Shown here one piece after another: positions 34,863-44,632 of a stretch of DNA of 64,000 nt. The position numbers and the translations under genes are program-made. Origin of the DNA: Prosthecobacter dejongeii (GTDB lineage: Bacteria > Verrucomicrobiota > Verrucomicrobiia > Verrucomicrobiales > Verrucomicrobiaceae); the NCBI RefSeq assembly GCF_014203045.1, contig NZ_JACHIF010000006.1:124001-188000 (forward strand), in the 5' to 3' direction. Each line of letters opens with the position of its first letter. Within the stretch, counting starts at the first letter, position 1. Under the pieces are notes generated by a model. The model saw only the letters and a program-made list of their open reading frames with translations. It ran no database searches and was not told the origin of the DNA.

Positions 34863-35468
34863 TTAATCCCCCAACGAGCCACCTCGGATGATGGCGATGT
34901 CATCGGCACTGAAGCCCGCAGCCTTTAGCCCTTCCTCATTCACTTTTCTTTGGCGAGCTTGCTGCGCGTAAACCCGTAGCTTTGCCTCATGGCGGTGCGC
35001 CTCGTCCGGGATGGCTTCGACCCACGCAAGAGCCGTCTGCATTTGTCCCTGATTGGCAATGCCAAGCGCGAGTGACGACAGGCTGGGAACGAGGTCGTTA
35101 AAGCGCTCGGTTTGGTTGATCCAGTCCGTGGCGGCTTTTGGATTTTGGTCAAACCAGAGCAGCAAGCTGTCATTGAGCTGGCGTGCCTCACCGTCTTGCT
35201 CCAGGGCACGAACTTCGGCCTCATAATCTCGTTGAATGGAGGGGCCAGTGCGTGGTTGGAGGACGACCTGGGTAGGTGCATCCGAAGTGACAAGATCCGG
35301 CACGCTTGCCTCCTCCCAAAAAGGGCGCTCTACTGCCTGGGGCTGCACCTTGATTGGGCTGGGAGGCATGACTTTGGTCCCCTCAGGTTGGCCTAAATAA
35401 AGACCCAGACCGGCCGCCATCAGCAGTGCCGTTGCGACCAGCAAAAGACTGGCAGACTTTTTAGACAT
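34863..35468 (-). CDS. Membrane-anchored protein, last gene of the SPFH/ATPase operon
   Basis: This 201-residue protein has one N-terminal membrane segment (about 6-25, SLLLVATALLMAAGLGLYLG), a Pro-rich linker and a helical extracytoplasmic domain (about 75-201). No family is recognised. ATG 35468 overlaps the ATPase stop by 8 bases. The operon position ties it to the ATPase and SPFH genes. Confidence 0.65.
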   Translation of the reverse strand: MSKKSASLLLVATALLMAAGLGLYLGQPEGTKVMPPSPIKVQPQAVERPFWEEASVPDLVTSDAPTQVVLQPRTGPSIQRDYEAEVRALEQDGEARQLNDSLLLWFDQNPKAATDWINQTERFNDLVPSLSSLALGIANQGQMQTALAWVEAIPDEAHRHEAKLRVYAQQARQRKVNEEGLKAAGFSADDIAIIRGGSLGD

Positions 35469-37383
35469 GGGTAGGTGTAAGTTGCACGGGCGAAGCAATG
35501 GCAGCTTCCTCCTGAGGCCCCATTTCCAGTCCATCAAAGCGCAGCAAACGAGCGCTGTTAAAGATCACAAAGAAGGCGCTGAACTCATGCATGAAAGCAG
35601 CGGCGATGGGGTTGACAAAGCCCAGGCTGCTGAGCGTGATGGCTAGGATGATGAAGGCAAATCCACACAGCAAGTTTTGATTGATGATGCCCACCGTGCG
35701 GGCGGAAAGCAGCAGCAGGTCTGGCAGACGACGCAGGTCATGGGACATCAGAGCCACGTCGGAGGTATGCACAGTGACATCATTGCCCAGGGTGCCCATG
35801 GCCACGCCCACATCGCCTTCCGCCAGAGCTGGGGCATCATTGAGTCCATCGCCGATCACCAACACCCGGCGGCCCGCAGCTTTCAGTTCGCGGATGTGGC
35901 GCACCTTATCCTCTGGCAGGCACTCGGCATGCAGATGGGTGATGCCGACTTGACCCGCAATGTGCTGAGCCACTTCTAGACGATCGCCGGTGAGCATGTG
36001 GAAATCCTGAATGCCTAAAAAGCGCAATCGTTCCAGGGCCTCATGCGCTTCGGGACGCACTTGATCGGCTAACAAAAAGGTGGCGATGTGGCGGCCGTTT
36101 TGGGCCAGTAGCACGAGGCTGTGGCGGGTGAAGTCTGCGGGAACAATCGCTAACGGCATGCCGCTTTTCATCAACCAGGAACTGCGCCCGATCTGCAAAT
36201 GCTGCCCCTCTCTTACCCCTTCCAGTCCCAGGCCGTGATACTCGGTGAAGTCAGTCACTTGTGGTAAATTTTTCCCCTCTCCCGCTGCGGCGATGGCCCG
36301 TGCCACCGGGTGGTTCGACTGCTGTTCCAGCGCGGCAGCCATCTCAATCACCTGCTCTCGGGTCAAGGTTTCATCATGCACCAGCACCTGCTCCAGTTCG
36401 AGCTGGCCCAGCGTCAGCGTGCCGGTTTTATCAAACACCACTGTGTCCACCCGACGTGCTGTTTCCAAATGGCGGATGCTCTTCACTAGCAGGCCCAGGC
36501 GTGAAGCGGAAGCAATCGCCGAGACCATGGCAGAAGGACTGGCCAGCACAAACGCACAGGGGATGCTGACCACCAGCACAGCGATGGCCCGCTCCATGTC
36601 CTGAGTGAAAAAGAACACACTCGTGGCGATGAGCAAGATGAGCGGGGTGTAATAGCGGGCGTAGTCTTCAGCGAGGCTGATGATGGGGGCCTCGGATTCT
36701 TTAGCTTGCTCGATGATGCTCTGCACCCGGCCCATCACGGTATCCATGCCAGCGCCAGTCACGCGCGCCTGAAGAAAGCCATTGAGATTGGCCGTGCCTG
36801 CATAGATCTCGCTGCCAGGGGCCACTTCCAACGGCACAGATTCACCCGTGATGCGGCTTTGATCCACCATCGCTTGACCGGTCACGACCGTGGCATCGGC
36901 AGGCACTATTTCGCCAGGTCGAATGAGGATCTCATCACCGATGCGCAGTTCGCTGGATTCACACTCTTCGTCACTATCTCCGACTTTACGGCGCGCGCGC
37001 AGACGGCTGAGTTGGCGCAGCTTTGACAAGGCCATTTCCACCCCCACAGTGGTCCGTTCCTCCAGCATTTGACCAAACAGTAGGATGATGGCCACGATGC
37101 CGCCAGTGAGATACTTGCCTGTGGCCAAACAGGCCGCCAGTGCGAGCACCACATACTGGTCCATGTAAAACTGAGTGGCACCAAATCCCGTGGCCCGAAT
37201 GGCCGTGATCACCCCACGAACAATGGGTGTGGCTACAATAAGCGTGGCCAGCAGCGCCAGAGCTCCCTTCACGGTTTCCTGCTCTGGGCGTAGCCACCCG
37301 GTGATGATGGAGGCTGCCATGAGAGCCGTCGCCACAAAGAGCAGCAGCAGGCGCTGGCGGGTCGTTGAGTCGAGATCATTCAT
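35461..37383 (-). CDS. P1B-like metal-transporting P-type ATPase without an HMA domain
   Basis: This 640-residue ATPase has the actuator motif TGES (ITGESVPLE), phosphorylation site DKTGTLT near residue 325, HP in the nucleotide domain (NHPVARA) and hinge GDGLNDAPALAEGDVGVAMG near 510. The transmembrane metal-site motif reads SIPCAFVLASP instead of the usual CPC. There is no N-terminal HMA domain. The substrate therefore cannot be assigned to copper, zinc or cobalt. It overlaps the upstream SPFH gene by 4 bases. Confidence 0.88.
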   Translation of the reverse strand: MNDLDSTTRQRLLLLFVATALMAASIITGWLRPEQETVKGALALLATLIVATPIVRGVITAIRATGFGATQFYMDQYVVLALAACLATGKYLTGGIVAIILLFGQMLEERTTVGVEMALSKLRQLSRLRARRKVGDSDEECESSELRIGDEILIRPGEIVPADATVVTGQAMVDQSRITGESVPLEVAPGSEIYAGTANLNGFLQARVTGAGMDTVMGRVQSIIEQAKESEAPIISLAEDYARYYTPLILLIATSVFFFTQDMERAIAVLVVSIPCAFVLASPSAMVSAIASASRLGLLVKSIRHLETARRVDTVVFDKTGTLTLGQLELEQVLVHDETLTREQVIEMAAALEQQSNHPVARAIAAAGEGKNLPQVTDFTEYHGLGLEGVREGQHLQIGRSSWLMKSGMPLAIVPADFTRHSLVLLAQNGRHIATFLLADQVRPEAHEALERLRFLGIQDFHMLTGDRLEVAQHIAGQVGITHLHAECLPEDKVRHIRELKAAGRRVLVIGDGLNDAPALAEGDVGVAMGTLGNDVTVHTSDVALMSHDLRRLPDLLLLSARTVGIINQNLLCGFAFIILAITLSSLGFVNPIAAAFMHEFSAFFVIFNSARLLRFDGLEMGPQEEAAIASPVQLTPTHV

Positions 37384-38477
37384 CGGGCAAATTCAGGGGC
37401 GGGCTCTAGGATGACGGTGGGTCGGGCCTGTTGCATAGGCAGCAGGGTGCGGGAGGAAACCTGGCCCATCACTCCATCCAGCGTCTCTCGCAGCAGTCTC
37501 TGGGAAACGAGTTGGGGATTCAGACGATAGTTCCCGAGCAGGGAAGTGAAGGCGGACGCTTCACCTTTGGCAGACTCCACTAGGCCTGTGGCATAACCTT
37601 CTGCACGGAAAAGAATGGAGGCGGCTTCACCCTCAAACTTTGTGCGCGTTTCCGCATCGTACTGACGCGCGTTTTCAAACATGGTTTTGGCAAACTGGCG
37701 TGCATTCGTCACTTCCTCAAAGGCCGCCAACACCTGGGCAGGTGGTGAAAGAGCGCGGATGTCTAGCCCCGTGATGCGCACGCCGAGATGCAGTCGGCTT
37801 GCCTCAGTCTGCACCTGTTTCGTCGCCTCGGTTGCCACATCACGGCGGTCGTCGGTCAGGCTGGCATCAATGCGTCTGCTCGCCAGTTGCGCCGTTAGGG
37901 CTCGGTAGCTGAGTTTTGCGAGCAGATGTTCAATGCGGTCTCCCGCGATGGTATAACGAAAAGGATCGTCAATGCGGTAGCGTAGATTGAACTGTCCCTG
38001 GATGACATTGGTGTCTAGCGTCAGCGTGTAGCCATGGTCCAGTGGATTCAGCGTGGTGTGTTCGTAAGTGGGGTATTTGGCCCCTTCAACATCACGGGTG
38101 TTAAGCTGCTGGATCAGTTCCTCATTCGTCGGCTCAATTTGCTTGTCTGGATCCCCAATCTTGGTGCCGACGAGTGCCCAGGCATCGAGTGGCAGGCTGG
38201 TATCCTTCCCCGTTTCAAAAAGCAGCACTTCATCAAAGGGACGTGGTAGCCCCACCAGCAGACCGGGCTGATGCAGGTGAGGTTGCAGGCGGCCCAGCCT
38301 TCTCACCAGTGCTGTCTGCTGGGGCTGGATGGTGTGAATGCCTGAGACCGCATAAAGCAGTAGCAATGCAGCAAAGACCCAGCGGGCGTGAGCCGTGAGC
38401 TGCTTTAAGAACAGTAGCAGCGCCTCCACCACGTGGCCTTCATCCCGCAGAGTGATGGGGGGTGGAGAAGGCTTCAT
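37380..38477 (-). CDS. SPFH-domain (HflK/HflC-like) membrane protein, third of three
   Basis: This 365-residue protein has an N-terminal membrane helix (about 32-50), a band 7/SPFH domain and a C-terminal coiled coil (about 265-330, NARQFAKTMFENARQYDAETR). SPFH proteins form large cage-like rings on membranes and often modulate proteases or transporters. It overlaps the ATPase gene by 4 bases (ATGA) and the upstream SPFH gene by 4 bases. Confidence 0.82.
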   Translation of the reverse strand: MKPSPPPITLRDEGHVVEALLLFLKQLTAHARWVFAALLLLYAVSGIHTIQPQQTALVRRLGRLQPHLHQPGLLVGLPRPFDEVLLFETGKDTSLPLDAWALVGTKIGDPDKQIEPTNEELIQQLNTRDVEGAKYPTYEHTTLNPLDHGYTLTLDTNVIQGQFNLRYRIDDPFRYTIAGDRIEHLLAKLSYRALTAQLASRRIDASLTDDRRDVATEATKQVQTEASRLHLGVRITGLDIRALSPPAQVLAAFEEVTNARQFAKTMFENARQYDAETRTKFEGEAASILFRAEGYATGLVESAKGEASAFTSLLGNYRLNPQLVSQRLLRETLDGVMGQVSSRTLLPMQQARPTVILEPAPEFAR

Positions 38478-39457
38478 GGCGTCGGGTCCAGGGCGGCTGG
38501 GGCAGGGGTGGGCATGGGGGTGGCGCTGCCCTTGGCAACGGCTCCCGGTTCCGTGGCCTTTAGCCAGTGAAAGGGGGCAATGCTGGTGTCTAGGATCACG
38601 GTGGTGTTCTTATCCACCACGGTGCGCAGGCTCTGAAGCTCCCGCAGAAATTTGTAAAACTGTGGATCTTGTCCATGAGCCGCCGCATAGATGGCGGAGG
38701 CTTCAGCCTCGGCTTTGCCGCGCATTTCTTCGGCCTGTCGTTTAGCATCGGCGGTCATGCGTGTGGCTTCCTTATCCGTTTCCGCTTTCATCTGTGCCGT
38801 CTTGGCGCGGCCTTCGGCGCGATACTGCGTGGCCTCCCGTTTACGCTCTGCACGCATGCGGCGGAAGACGGATTCTGTATTGGCCTCAGGTAGCTGGATC
38901 TGCGTGATGCCGGTGGAAATGAGCTCGATGCCCAGTTGCTTCGCGGCATCTCCTGCGGCCAGGGCTTGCATTTCGTTCTCCAGTTTTTCCAGCGGGCTTT
39001 TTTGATTTTCGCTCATCAGCAGAGCGGTGAAGTCATGGCGGCCTAACACCGAGTTGCGTGCGCTGGTGACCAGGGCGTCTAGCTTGATGTAGGCCTGCTT
39101 CAGTTCACGCACGGAGGTGTAGAACAGAAGGGGATCTGCCACGCGCCAGGTGAAAAACATGGGCACGATGACATTGCGCTGATCTCGTGTCAGCGTTTCG
39201 CTGAGGCGGATGTCGGCGTGCTGCAGGCGGCGATCCACGCGGACGATTTGCTCCACCGGCATGGGCAGGCGAAAGTAAAGGCCGGGGGCGCTCAAAATGC
39301 GCACAGGTTTACCAAAACGCAGGATCAGCGCGTGCTCCGTCTCGCTGACAATGAAGCAGCAAGCGGAGGCAATGACGCTGAAAGCCACGGCCAGGATGAG
39401 CCCGAGCCGCAGGCTGATGAGGCGGTTTTGAGATGAGGGGGAAGGGGCTTCGCTCAT
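38474..39457 (-). CDS. HflC-like SPFH-domain membrane protein, second of three
   Basis: This 327-residue protein has a membrane helix at about 15-37, then the HflC-like start ETEHALILRFGKPVRI. The SPFH core includes YFRLPMPVEQIVRVDRRLQ, and a long coiled coil follows (about 205-260, FRRMRAERKREATQYRAEGRA), as in HflC. It lies within a run of 4-base overlaps, so the partners are made in fixed proportion. Confidence 0.85.
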   Translation of the reverse strand: MSEAPSPSSQNRLISLRLGLILAVAFSVIASACCFIVSETEHALILRFGKPVRILSAPGLYFRLPMPVEQIVRVDRRLQHADIRLSETLTRDQRNVIVPMFFTWRVADPLLFYTSVRELKQAYIKLDALVTSARNSVLGRHDFTALLMSENQKSPLEKLENEMQALAAGDAAKQLGIELISTGITQIQLPEANTESVFRRMRAERKREATQYRAEGRAKTAQMKAETDKEATRMTADAKRQAEEMRGKAEAEASAIYAAAHGQDPQFYKFLRELQSLRTVVDKNTTVILDTSIAPFHWLKATEPGAVAKGSATPMPTPAPAALDPTP

Positions 39458-41241
39458 GGCTGAGTCTGGGCAGGTGGCTGAGTGGGCGTGGAGGATGAGG
39501 CTTTCAGAACATTGTCCGCATCCGGCGGGGAAAAGTCAGGGGCAGGCACTTCGCCTTGGTCGGCGCGCAGATAGCCCTCGATGTCCAGATCAAAGGCATC
39601 GGTGGATTTCGCTGGGCGCGGCACCAGGGTCTGTGGGCGCACGGGGGCGGTATCCACAAAGTCGGGATTCAGCACCTTGCGCAGATCCACATGCGTGGGC
39701 ATGTCGCCGCGCATGGATTCATCGAAGATGGCTTTCTTCGCCCCACTGAGGGTCTCATCCAGGGCCCGGTAACCTTCGCGCCATTGGTAAAGATCTTTGC
39801 CCAAGGCCCAGGATTTTTGCATGGCGGTGAAACGGTGCGCCTGGCCTTCGGTCTGCATCAGGCGATTGCTGGCACTGGAACCGGCGGTGATGAGGATGGC
39901 TTTGGCATCACCCTCCGTGCGGGTGAGGATGTCCCGGCGGTAGGCTTCCCCTTCATGCAGCAGCGCTTCTTTTTCTTCCAGCGCGCTGACCACTTCCTGG
40001 AAATTCGGGGCCACACTCACCGGCGGGTGGATGTCCCGCAGATAGACTTCGGCCAGCACCAGCCCACTCTGGCGTTCATCCAGCGCCGCTTGCAGATCCC
40101 GGTGCAATTGCTGGCGCAGCGCCTCGCGCGAGGTGGTCATGATATCGCGCGCAGGCAGTCGCAGCGTGAGATTCAGCAGGACCCGCTGAGCCAGGCTGCG
40201 CAGCAGGGCCTCCGCATCGGAGGAAGAACGCAGATGCAGTGCGGCATCCCCGACCCGATAAAAAACCGGCACGCTGATGGAAAGAAAGTCATCTCCACCG
40301 CCCACGAGTGAATGCTGCTCTCCCTCATAATGGGCTTTCTCCCAGAGGATCGGCTGGCCGGGATCTGTGCGAAAGCCGAGCACGATTTCGCGCAGGCGAG
40401 TGGTATCCACAGCCTGGATGCTACCCATGGGCCAGGGCAGCGAAAAATGCAGGCCAGGGGCCAGAGGTCGGCTCTCCCATGTGCCCAGGTGATGACGCAC
40501 CCCGGCATGGCCAGCGGGCAGCTCATGCACAGTGCTGAGTAGCCAGACCAACAAAACAATGGTGCTAAGCAAGGAGGGTAGCGCTGCACGCAAGGTGGGC
40601 CACATCCACATCTCCGCCAGTTTCAGGTCAAAGCTTTCATCCCGTGCCGTTGTTTCAGGTAAGCAGGCACGCCATTCGTCACCTAACAAACGATAGAAAA
40701 ATAAGGCTCCCGGTTCTGGCAGTGTCTGCCAGTGACGCTTGGGCGTGTACAGGCGGCCCACTAGGCGCAGCAGGCAATCCAGCACCAGCAGGGCATTCAG
40801 CACCGCATAAGCCAGCGCGATCCAACGCTGCCAACTGCCGCCCAGATATAGGGCACCGAGAAGAACCCCTGCCGTGATGAAATGCAGTAACACCGCCAAG
40901 CGCCCCAGGCAGAGCTGGACGGGACTAACGTCACGCTTTTTTAACGCGGTGTGAATATTGAGAAAAGCGAGGGCAGCCCCGATGAGCAAGGCCCCGATGG
41001 GGTGGGCCGTCAAAATAGCGCCGTCTGGCATGTTCTGCCCCAGCGTCCACACCCAGCCCCCGGTGGCGACGATGCAGACCACGATGCCCACTCCCAGCCA
41101 GCGACCTGCAAGGCCAGCCAGAAGAGCTGCGCAACCTACCCAAGGTAAGAGCCAATACATCTTCGAGGCCAAAGCGAGCACACTTAAGCCGATAGCCTCC
41201 AGCCCCAGGGCGAAGCTAAACAAAGGACGTTGGCGATTCAT
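39454..41241 (-). CDS. HflK-like SPFH protein with an extra multi-helix membrane domain, first of three
   Basis: This 595-residue protein differs from ordinary HflK (about 400 residues) by an N-terminal region with six or so membrane helices (about 10-160). Another helix (about 210-235) precedes the SPFH domain (HELPAGHAGVRHHLGTWE, APGLHFSLPWPMGSIQ). The coiled coil follows (about 420-470), with a Pro/Asp-rich tail. It is the first gene of the operon. The extra domain may couple the ring to the ATPase, which is inference. Confidence 0.82.
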   Translation of the reverse strand: MNRQRPLFSFALGLEAIGLSVLALASKMYWLLPWVGCAALLAGLAGRWLGVGIVVCIVATGGWVWTLGQNMPDGAILTAHPIGALLIGAALAFLNIHTALKKRDVSPVQLCLGRLAVLLHFITAGVLLGALYLGGSWQRWIALAYAVLNALLVLDCLLRLVGRLYTPKRHWQTLPEPGALFFYRLLGDEWRACLPETTARDESFDLKLAEMWMWPTLRAALPSLLSTIVLLVWLLSTVHELPAGHAGVRHHLGTWESRPLAPGLHFSLPWPMGSIQAVDTTRLREIVLGFRTDPGQPILWEKAHYEGEQHSLVGGGDDFLSISVPVFYRVGDAALHLRSSSDAEALLRSLAQRVLLNLTLRLPARDIMTTSREALRQQLHRDLQAALDERQSGLVLAEVYLRDIHPPVSVAPNFQEVVSALEEKEALLHEGEAYRRDILTRTEGDAKAILITAGSSASNRLMQTEGQAHRFTAMQKSWALGKDLYQWREGYRALDETLSGAKKAIFDESMRGDMPTHVDLRKVLNPDFVDTAPVRPQTLVPRPAKSTDAFDLDIEGYLRADQGEVPAPDFSPPDADNVLKASSSTPTQPPAQTQP

Positions 41242-41285
41242 GAAAAGTGAAGTGAGTGGAGTGACCCGCCCGATTGAAAATGCAG

Positions 41286-41317
41286 ATTCCCGGTTAGGCC
41301 TGAGCCTAACCGGGAAT
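41286..41317 (-). terminator. Hairpin downstream of the DUF839 gene
   Basis: A perfect 14-bp stem (ATTCCCGGTTAGGC/GCCTAACCGGGAAT, CTGA loop) is followed on the minus strand by a short T-rich stretch. It separates the DUF839 gene from the SPFH operon. Confidence 0.65.
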
Positions 41318-41347
41318 GATGCAACTAACCTGAAGAGTGGCCGGTCA

Positions 41348-43018
41348 TCAGTCAGCGACGGGGCGCACGATCAGCACCTGACCATCTTCAGCGAAGAGGC
41401 TCACGGCTTCGGCGCGTGTGTAGGTGCCACCAGCAGGTTTCGGGATATTGGTGCGGATGGAGGTCGCTAAATCTCCACTGGCAGGAGTCAGGGTGACATT
41501 GGTGCGGTGCGCCTGGACGGCGATCACGAAAGTGCCTACACCAAAAATTTCGTCAGAGCGGATGACTCCCGAAGTTTCCCATAGACCACGCGTAGTGATG
41601 GCCGAGTGGCCATCGCGGGCCTCCACACCGGCGAAGTTGAAGGTGCTTTGCAGCTTTGCGGAGTTGCCATTGTTACGATTAAGCGTCCAGAGGCCGCCGT
41701 TGCGCGCATACTTTGCAAAGACAGCATCTGCTGGGCTGTTACGATCTTCGCAAATGACAATGAAGTCATTGGAAACAGCGATGTTATCGATGCTGACAGC
41801 AAAGTCCCGGCCATTGTCAATGTTGCCACCCGTGTAGTTACCCAAGGAGCCTGTGGCACCATTGGCCGCGAGCAAGGTACCGACAGTACCCGTGAAAGTG
41901 CCACCAGGAGTGACGATGGTGTCAGCATTGTAAACCACATTCAGGGTGCCATTCGCCAGTGGGTTGGATGGGTTCATGGTCAGCTCATACAGGCGACCCA
42001 GACGGTTCGGGCCGCTGCCCCCAGTGGTGGCGAGGAAGAGGCTGCGAGTCGGCTTGGCCGGGTCAAATTCCTGGTCTTCCACGCGAATGAAGCCGAAACC
42101 ACCGATGGCATCGGCAGCGGTGTTCAACTGGGTGGCGGAGAGATTGGCCGCGTTAGGGATCTCTTTCCACTTGGTTGGCAGTGCGCCAGTGAAGAAGGTG
42201 CCTTCATTGTGACGGGCATCGCGACCGCACAGCACATAGACTTTACCGTTGGTCAGGCCATTGCGGTCCAGCGGGCTGGTGGAGCGAATCTGCTTACGAC
42301 CAACATACATGTAAACAAAGGAAGGGTTGTTGCCATCTTCCGTGGACATGATGACCGTGAGGGAGTCGCGGCGCGGTTGCACAACGGTGGTTTCACGCGC
42401 CACACGGCCCAGGTCCGGCAGGGTGTACATGTTACCGTCTGCGATGGCCACTGTCTGGGAGCCTTTCACGTCGCCGTCATAGTTACCACTGCCACTTTCT
42501 TCATTGGTAAAGAAGAAGGGGCGATCCAGGCCGGACTCACGGCCACAAAAAGCACCGGAGCAAAAACGTGTGAAACCATTGGTATCACCTTCTACGGGTG
42601 GGGTGAGCGAAACCTGGGTGTTTTCCAAAAAGAGTTTGGAGTGTGCAGGTGCAGCGCTGTTGATGCCGCCACCAGCAGCCATGACGAAGCGAGAAACCCA
42701 AGCGCCTTTGTATTTAGGCATGCCAGGAAATGGCGCGGTGTTTACGTTGCTAGGAATTTCATGGGCTACAAAAAGGATATTCTCATTGGTGACCTTGTCT
42801 TTATAAAGACCCATGGCATCAGGGATGCCCACAAAAGCGAAATCCTTGCTGGCATCGCCAGTCAATGGCACGCGGTCACCAACGGTGACGATGGGCTGAT
42901 AGGTGAAATCAGCGCCTGGAGCCGGAGTCAAATAAGAGAACTCCGAAGTCTGAAAGCCTTGTCCGAAGGCGGCGGAAGCGAGCAGAAGGCTCGCAGCAAA
43001 GGTGGTGGATGTTTTCAT
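41348..43018 (-). CDS. Secreted DUF839 protein, PhoX-like
   Basis: This 556-residue protein has a signal peptide (MKTSTTFAASLLLASAAFGQ). The body matches DUF839 proteins related to PhoX phosphatases: FVGIPDAMGLYKD, ILFVAHEIPSN, RFCSGAFCGRESG near residue 145, FFFTNEESG and a late EDGQVLIVR. PhoX enzymes are calcium/iron phosphatases, but I have not verified the metal ligands, so activity is uncertain. ATG 43018 is chosen over 43069 because it opens the signal peptide. It is divergent from the TIGR02597-like gene across 538 bases. Confidence 0.72.
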   Translation of the reverse strand: MKTSTTFAASLLLASAAFGQGFQTSEFSYLTPAPGADFTYQPIVTVGDRVPLTGDASKDFAFVGIPDAMGLYKDKVTNENILFVAHEIPSNVNTAPFPGMPKYKGAWVSRFVMAAGGGINSAAPAHSKLFLENTQVSLTPPVEGDTNGFTRFCSGAFCGRESGLDRPFFFTNEESGSGNYDGDVKGSQTVAIADGNMYTLPDLGRVARETTVVQPRRDSLTVIMSTEDGNNPSFVYMYVGRKQIRSTSPLDRNGLTNGKVYVLCGRDARHNEGTFFTGALPTKWKEIPNAANLSATQLNTAADAIGGFGFIRVEDQEFDPAKPTRSLFLATTGGSGPNRLGRLYELTMNPSNPLANGTLNVVYNADTIVTPGGTFTGTVGTLLAANGATGSLGNYTGGNIDNGRDFAVSIDNIAVSNDFIVICEDRNSPADAVFAKYARNGGLWTLNRNNGNSAKLQSTFNFAGVEARDGHSAITTRGLWETSGVIRSDEIFGVGTFVIAVQAHRTNVTLTPASGDLATSIRTNIPKPAGGTYTRAEAVSLFAEDGQVLIVRPVAD

Positions 43019-43556
43019 GAGAAGATGGGTCAAGGAGGCGTTAGGAAATGTCATTCCATCGGCATTCACATCCCAAGCCCATGTCCAAGCTGCTCACAAA
43101 CAAGCCTGCGTAACACTTCCGCCTCATGGCGGAAATGTCACGCGATGGTACTTGGTGAAAAATCTTCAAACCTAACCAAAAGCGGAATAATAAGATTAAA
43201 TCGGATCTTTGATTTTTAGGTGCCTTTTAAATGACTCTATTCGGTCAGCCTGATGTCACAAAAGCAGGGCACTGCTCAAAACGAGTTGGCAGGCGTGAGT
43301 GACATCCGTTTCGGCGTGGTCGAGTCAGTCAGAGGAGAATGTGTCAAAAGTTACTGTGACGAAAACGTCGCATGGAAACCATTGTCGAGCCGCCAGTGCA
43401 CGTACCCAAAAGACCTAGCGAGGTACTGAGCCTCACTAAGAAAAGGGGTAGGTGACAAAAGTGTTGCTGAGGAGCTTTTGTCCCGTGGGGGGAAGTGGGT
43501 TCATGTCGGCGGACGGTGCTTCAGAACCCTCGCACCTCCACGACCACCTCAATATC
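43019..43556. promoter_or_regulatory. Divergent regulatory region, DUF839 and TIGR02597-like genes
   Basis: No gene is supported here. The stretch holds an imperfect 14-bp palindrome (GTAACACTTCCGCC-TCAT-mirror, 43110-43141, 12 of 14 matched) near the DUF839 start. It also holds a CTGTGACGAAAACGTCG element (43354) that recurs near 49625, and an inverted repeat GACAAAAG/CTTTTGTC (43454-43482). Confidence 0.5.
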
Positions 43557-44594
43557 ATGACAATGAAACTACGCTCTCCCTTCGGATGGCTGGCACTGGC
43601 GGCGCTGAGCGCCAGCCCACTGTGCGGCCAGGAAAACTTGCTGCCAGTCAGCCGCACGGCTGGCGTGCTGACGACTGATCTGCCTGCTGGCAAATCCACG
43701 CTCCTAGGGATGCCCTTCGCCAGCATTGTGGCGAGTGGTACAGTGAGTGCAGTCAATGCAGGTCAACTGACACTGGCTTCTTCCCCGGCGGTTCTTCCTA
43801 CCCTTTCAACTCCTCACGCCATCAAGATCACCAGCCGTGTGGATCAGCGTGGCACGGGTAGCAATGCTCCTGCTGGCGTCAGCACCAATGCTTATGGTCG
43901 TGCGGCCAAAATTACCGCTCAAAACGAGCAAGTGGTGACCACTCCTCTCGCCGTCGTGCCAAACGTGGGCGATGAATTTGTGATCTATAAACTGGCGACT
44001 CTTTCCAGCCTGTTCGGAGCTAACAACAGCGCCAACCTCAAAGAGGGTGAATCCTCCGCAACGGCTGACATTGTTTACCTAGCTTCTGCGGGTGAATTGG
44101 TCGGTTACTTCTACCACAGCACAGCGGATGTCTGGCGCGCAGCCGCCACGCCTACCGCAGGAGACGCGGGCGCGACAGAGATCGCTCCAGGCGCCGCCAT
44201 CTTGGTGGCTCGCAAGGCTGACGGCGCAGCCAACATCGAAATCACCTTCACGGGAGATACCCTCCCAGGTCGTCAGACCTTCGATGCCAACACAGGCTTC
44301 CAGGTCATCAATAACCCCTACAGCGTCAGCACCACGCTGGCTGCCAGTGGTTTGCAGACCTACGTCACCGGGGGCACCGGCGCTGCCAGTGCAGACGTGA
44401 TCTACCTTGAGCAGGACGGCGTCCTCTCCGGTTACTATTACAAATCAGGTGGTCTCGGTGGCATCGGCTGGCGCGCCATTTCTAACAACACGGCAGATGC
44501 AGGCGCCACGCTCGTCTCCCCCGGCAAGGCTATCCTTTTCAAGGAGCAGGCTGGCTCGGTGGGGTTCGCTCTTCAGGAGCCCTTCGCTGAGTAA
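43557..44594 (+). CDS. Secreted TIGR02597-like protein
   Basis: This 345-residue protein has a signal peptide (about 1-22) followed by LLPVSRTAGVLTTDLPAGKST, which I associate with the TIGR02597 family of Verrucomicrobiota and relatives. Beta-rich repeats with DIVYL..AGELVGYFYHS and DVIYLEQDGVLSGYYYKSG recur, and the second half echoes the first. Function is unknown; a surface or outer-membrane role is likely. ATG 43563 is an alternative start. It lies 38 bases upstream of the Ig-domain gene. Confidence 0.7.
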   Translation: MTMKLRSPFGWLALAALSASPLCGQENLLPVSRTAGVLTTDLPAGKSTLLGMPFASIVASGTVSAVNAGQLTLASSPAVLPTLSTPHAIKITSRVDQRGTGSNAPAGVSTNAYGRAAKITAQNEQVVTTPLAVVPNVGDEFVIYKLATLSSLFGANNSANLKEGESSATADIVYLASAGELVGYFYHSTADVWRAAATPTAGDAGATEIAPGAAILVARKADGAANIEITFTGDTLPGRQTFDANTGFQVINNPYSVSTTLAASGLQTYVTGGTGAASADVIYLEQDGVLSGYYYKSGGLGGIGWRAISNNTADAGATLVSPGKAILFKEQAGSVGFALQEPFAE

Positions 44595-44632
44595 CTTTTC
44601 TCTATCTCTCTCTTCATACTTCTCTTTCACCC

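Noticed and set aside
41606-43219. Plus-strand open frame of 537 codons opposite the DUF839 gene
   Set aside because: Antisense shadow; the DUF839 frame has a signal peptide and family motifs.
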